A stretch of 6,010 nt of DNA from an uncultured Acetatifactor sp. (GTDB taxonomy: Bacteria; Bacillota; Clostridia; Lachnospirales; Lachnospiraceae): positions 1 through 6,010 of the forward strand of contig CAQUWW010000167.1 in NCBI GenBank assembly GCA_948896875.1, read 5' to 3'. Position 1 is the first letter of the stretch, and every line of letters starts with the position of its first letter. The position numbers and the translations under genes are program-made. Positions 4,454 through 6,010 of this stretch are shown in pieces. The notes beneath the pieces were generated by a model that worked only from the letters and a program-made list of their open reading frames with translations, did no database searches and was not told where the DNA came from.

Positions 4454-6010
4454 AAAGAGCAACAATGATGGCGGTTTTGAAAATTTACCGGTCCATGTCC
4501 TTTTCCGGCTGTCTGCTTATTCTGGCGCTGCTTTTGGGAAAACGGTTTTTGAAAGATAAAATCAGCCGTCAATGGCAGTATTACATTTGGCTGGTTGTCG
4601 TTTTGCGGCTGCTGTTCCCGTTTGGGCCGGAAGTAAGCCTGCTGGGAAAGACCTATCAGGCTGTCGATCAGGCTATCACCCAGACCGCCTCTTTTCCGCC
4701 GCAACAGCAGTCCCCGCTTATCACTCCGGGAGGAAATCTCGCGCCGGTTGTCGGAACAGGGCAAAGCAATAGAAATATGAATAGTCCGACAGAAGATTTG
4801 ACAACCGCCCACCCGTTTCAAGAGGTTGTGACGCTGCTGACAGATCAGGTTTGGCTGATTTGGCTTGCGGCCGCAGTGGTTTTGCTGATACGGAAGGCAA
4901 CGGTCTATCAGAGCTTCATACGGTATATCAAGGCTGGATTGACCCCGGTTTCTGACATTGAGATCTTAGACCGGCTTTTCATTACTGCGGAGCAGGCAGG
5001 TATCAAAAGGCCTGTAGAGCTGTGTGTCAATCCGCTGATTTCTTCACCGTTGCTGATTGGCTTTTTTCATCCATGCATCGTGCTGCCAAACGCGGATATT
5101 TCTAAAAAGGCTTTTCAGTATATTGTCCTGCATGAGCTGACCCACTATAAGCGGCGGGATATGTTTTATAAATGGCTGGTGCAAATAACGGCATGCCTGC
5201 ATTGGTTTAACCCGCTTGTGCATCTTATGAGCCGGGAGATTACCAAGGCTTGTGAATTTTCCTGTGATGAAGCCGTCCTCGCTAAAATGGGGAGCGGCAA
5301 CGCCCAGGACTACGGGAAAACCTTGCTTGACGCTATGGCGGCAGTGGGAAAATACAAGGAAAACCTTGGGTCCGTTACGTTGAGCGAAAATAAAAAACTT
5401 TTGAAAGAAAGGTTGGGTGCAATTATGAAGTTCCAAAAAACGTCCAGAGCGGTTAAGCTATTGACGGCTGTGTTGACTGTGTGTATCGTATTGGGCGCGT
5501 CCTTTGCCGGGGTTTACACAGCGGGGAATGTCCAGGCGGCATCCCTTTCCGGCACAACGCCGGACACCACCGGCAGGCCCTCGCTGTCGTTGGATGTCAG
5601 CAGTGCCGCTGTAAATGTGCTGGCGGCAACGGACAATCAGATTTCGGCTGAATACAACCGCGATGTTTATACGGTAAATATCAGTCAGCAGAACCGCGAC
5701 TGGAAGGTTTCAATCTCCTGCAAAACCAGTATGAACACAAATGATGAAACAATCAGGCTCTATCTTCCTAATGTGGATTATGGCGATGTGAAATTAAAAA
5801 CAGATAACGGGTATATGGCCTGCGGCCTGATCCGATCCGGCAATATCGCGGGCAATTTCAACATGGCTTCCGTCTTTTTGACCTTGCCGGAAGGATTTTC
5901 CGGTTCGGTAAATGCCATTGCCAACAGCGGATATTTCCGATTGGTTTCTCAGGACGATTTCAAAAATACCACCACCACCATTACCGACAACGGCGATTGG
6001 GGCGAGATTT
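4450..6010 (+). CDS. BlaR1-type M56 family membrane metallopeptidase, 3' end beyond the window
   Basis: The frame stays open for 520 codons to the right edge, so the C-terminus is missing. Membrane segments are seen at about 16-30, 42-58, 134-147 and 336-355. The cytoplasmic zinc-protease domain between the third and fourth has H228-E-L-T-H232 and the third-ligand motif E269-F-S-C-D-E274, typical of M56/BlaR1 peptidases. In this family, signal sensing outside triggers the protease, which leads to loss of the BlaI-type repressor. The visible extracellular part (about 356-520) has no SxxK motif. It is rich in short beta strands (such as VDYGDVKLKTDNGY), resembling DUF4097/adhesin-like domains. 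A Gln/Pro/Ser-rich loop spans about 70-125. The ATG at 4450 overlaps the upstream stop (ATGA), but ATGs at 4465 or 4468, behind a weak AAGAG, give an N-terminus closer to relatives. Confidence 0.9.
   Translation, partial: MKRATMMAVLKIYRSMSFSGCLLILALLLGKRFLKDKISRQWQYYIWLVVVLRLLFPFGPEVSLLGKTYQAVDQAITQTASFPPQQQSPLITPGGNLAPVVGTGQSNRNMNSPTEDLTTAHPFQEVVTLLTDQVWLIWLAAAVVLLIRKATVYQSFIRYIKAGLTPVSDIEILDRLFITAEQAGIKRPVELCVNPLISSPLLIGFFHPCIVLPNADISKKAFQYIVLHELTHYKRRDMFYKWLVQITACLHWFNPLVHLMSREITKACEFSCDEAVLAKMGSGNAQDYGKTLLDAMAAVGKYKENLGSVTLSENKKLLKERLGAIMKFQKTSRAVKLLTAVLTVCIVLGASFAGVYTAGNVQAASLSGTTPDTTGRPSLSLDVSSAAVNVLAATDNQISAEYNRDVYTVNISQQNRDWKVSISCKTSMNTNDETIRLYLPNVDYGDVKLKTDNGYMACGLIRSGNIAGNFNMASVFLTLPEGFSGSVNAIANSGYFRLVSQDDFKNTTTTITDNGDWGEI

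Noticed and set aside
4572..4772. Open frame of 66 codons on the + strand inside the M56 peptidase gene
   Set aside because: Out of frame with the peptidase, which has clear membrane and protease motifs. The Ala/Arg-rich translation is typical of a shadow frame.
5970..5985. Short ACC triplet run near the right edge
   Set aside because: It encodes four to five threonines in a linker-like stretch of the ectodomain; too short to treat as a meaningful repeat.
4085..6010. A beta-lactam resistance operon
   Set aside because: Repressor and peptidase belong to the BlaI/BlaR1 families, but no beta-lactamase or penicillin-binding protein gene is present and the visible sensor domain lacks a penicillin-binding motif.

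Overview
The window looks like chromosomal DNA from a Gram-positive, low-to-mid GC member of the Clostridia, probably Lachnospiraceae-like. This is inferred from strong AGGAGG ribosome binding sites, purine-rich coding strands, the protein families present and the intrinsic terminator style. All recognised genes are on the + strand, in two functional modules separated by about 340 bp of non-coding DNA.

Module 1 (1-3743) is a sugar-phosphate module. It begins with the last codons of an unidentified gene (ending at 43). Next come a ROK-family sugar kinase-like protein (88-1029), a GntR/HutC-type repressor with a UTRA effector domain (1179-1898), and a long (583 aa) class I mannose-6-phosphate isomerase-type protein (1992-3743). 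The isomerase carries an extra N-terminal domain that resembles a P-loop kinase without its P-loop. The likely logic is that the kinase phosphorylates a hexose, the isomerase interconverts the aldose- and ketose-phosphates, and the GntR protein senses a sugar phosphate and controls the set. The true substrate cannot be read from the sequence. Three stem-loops mark the gene boundaries: a perfect 10-bp one overlapping the 3' end of the kinase gene, one just before the gntR ribosome binding site, and one in the leader of the isomerase gene. A good intrinsic terminator (about 3810-3855) closes the module.

The intergenic stretch (3744-4084) holds that terminator, an exact TGTGA-N6-TCACA dyad (3896-3911), and a near-consensus sigma-A promoter (TTGACA-17-TATACT). 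Two copies of an 18-bp operator-like element sit on this promoter, exactly 25 bp apart.

Module 2 (4085-6010) is a BlaI/MecI-type repressor (122 aa) followed, with a 4-bp ATGA overlap, by a BlaR1-type M56 membrane metallopeptidase that runs off the window. The repressor keeps an Asn-Leu pair at residues 101-102, where staphylococcal BlaI is cut. The peptidase has HELTH plus ECDE-type zinc residues and four membrane segments. Its visible extracellular part looks like a beta-rich, DUF4097-like domain and not the penicillin-binding sensor of classical BlaR1. Module 2 is therefore best read as a BlaR1/BlaI-like protease-repressor signalling pair for an unknown, possibly cell-envelope, signal. No beta-lactamase or other resistance gene is visible. 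No tRNA, rRNA, CRISPR array, insertion sequence or transposase was seen.
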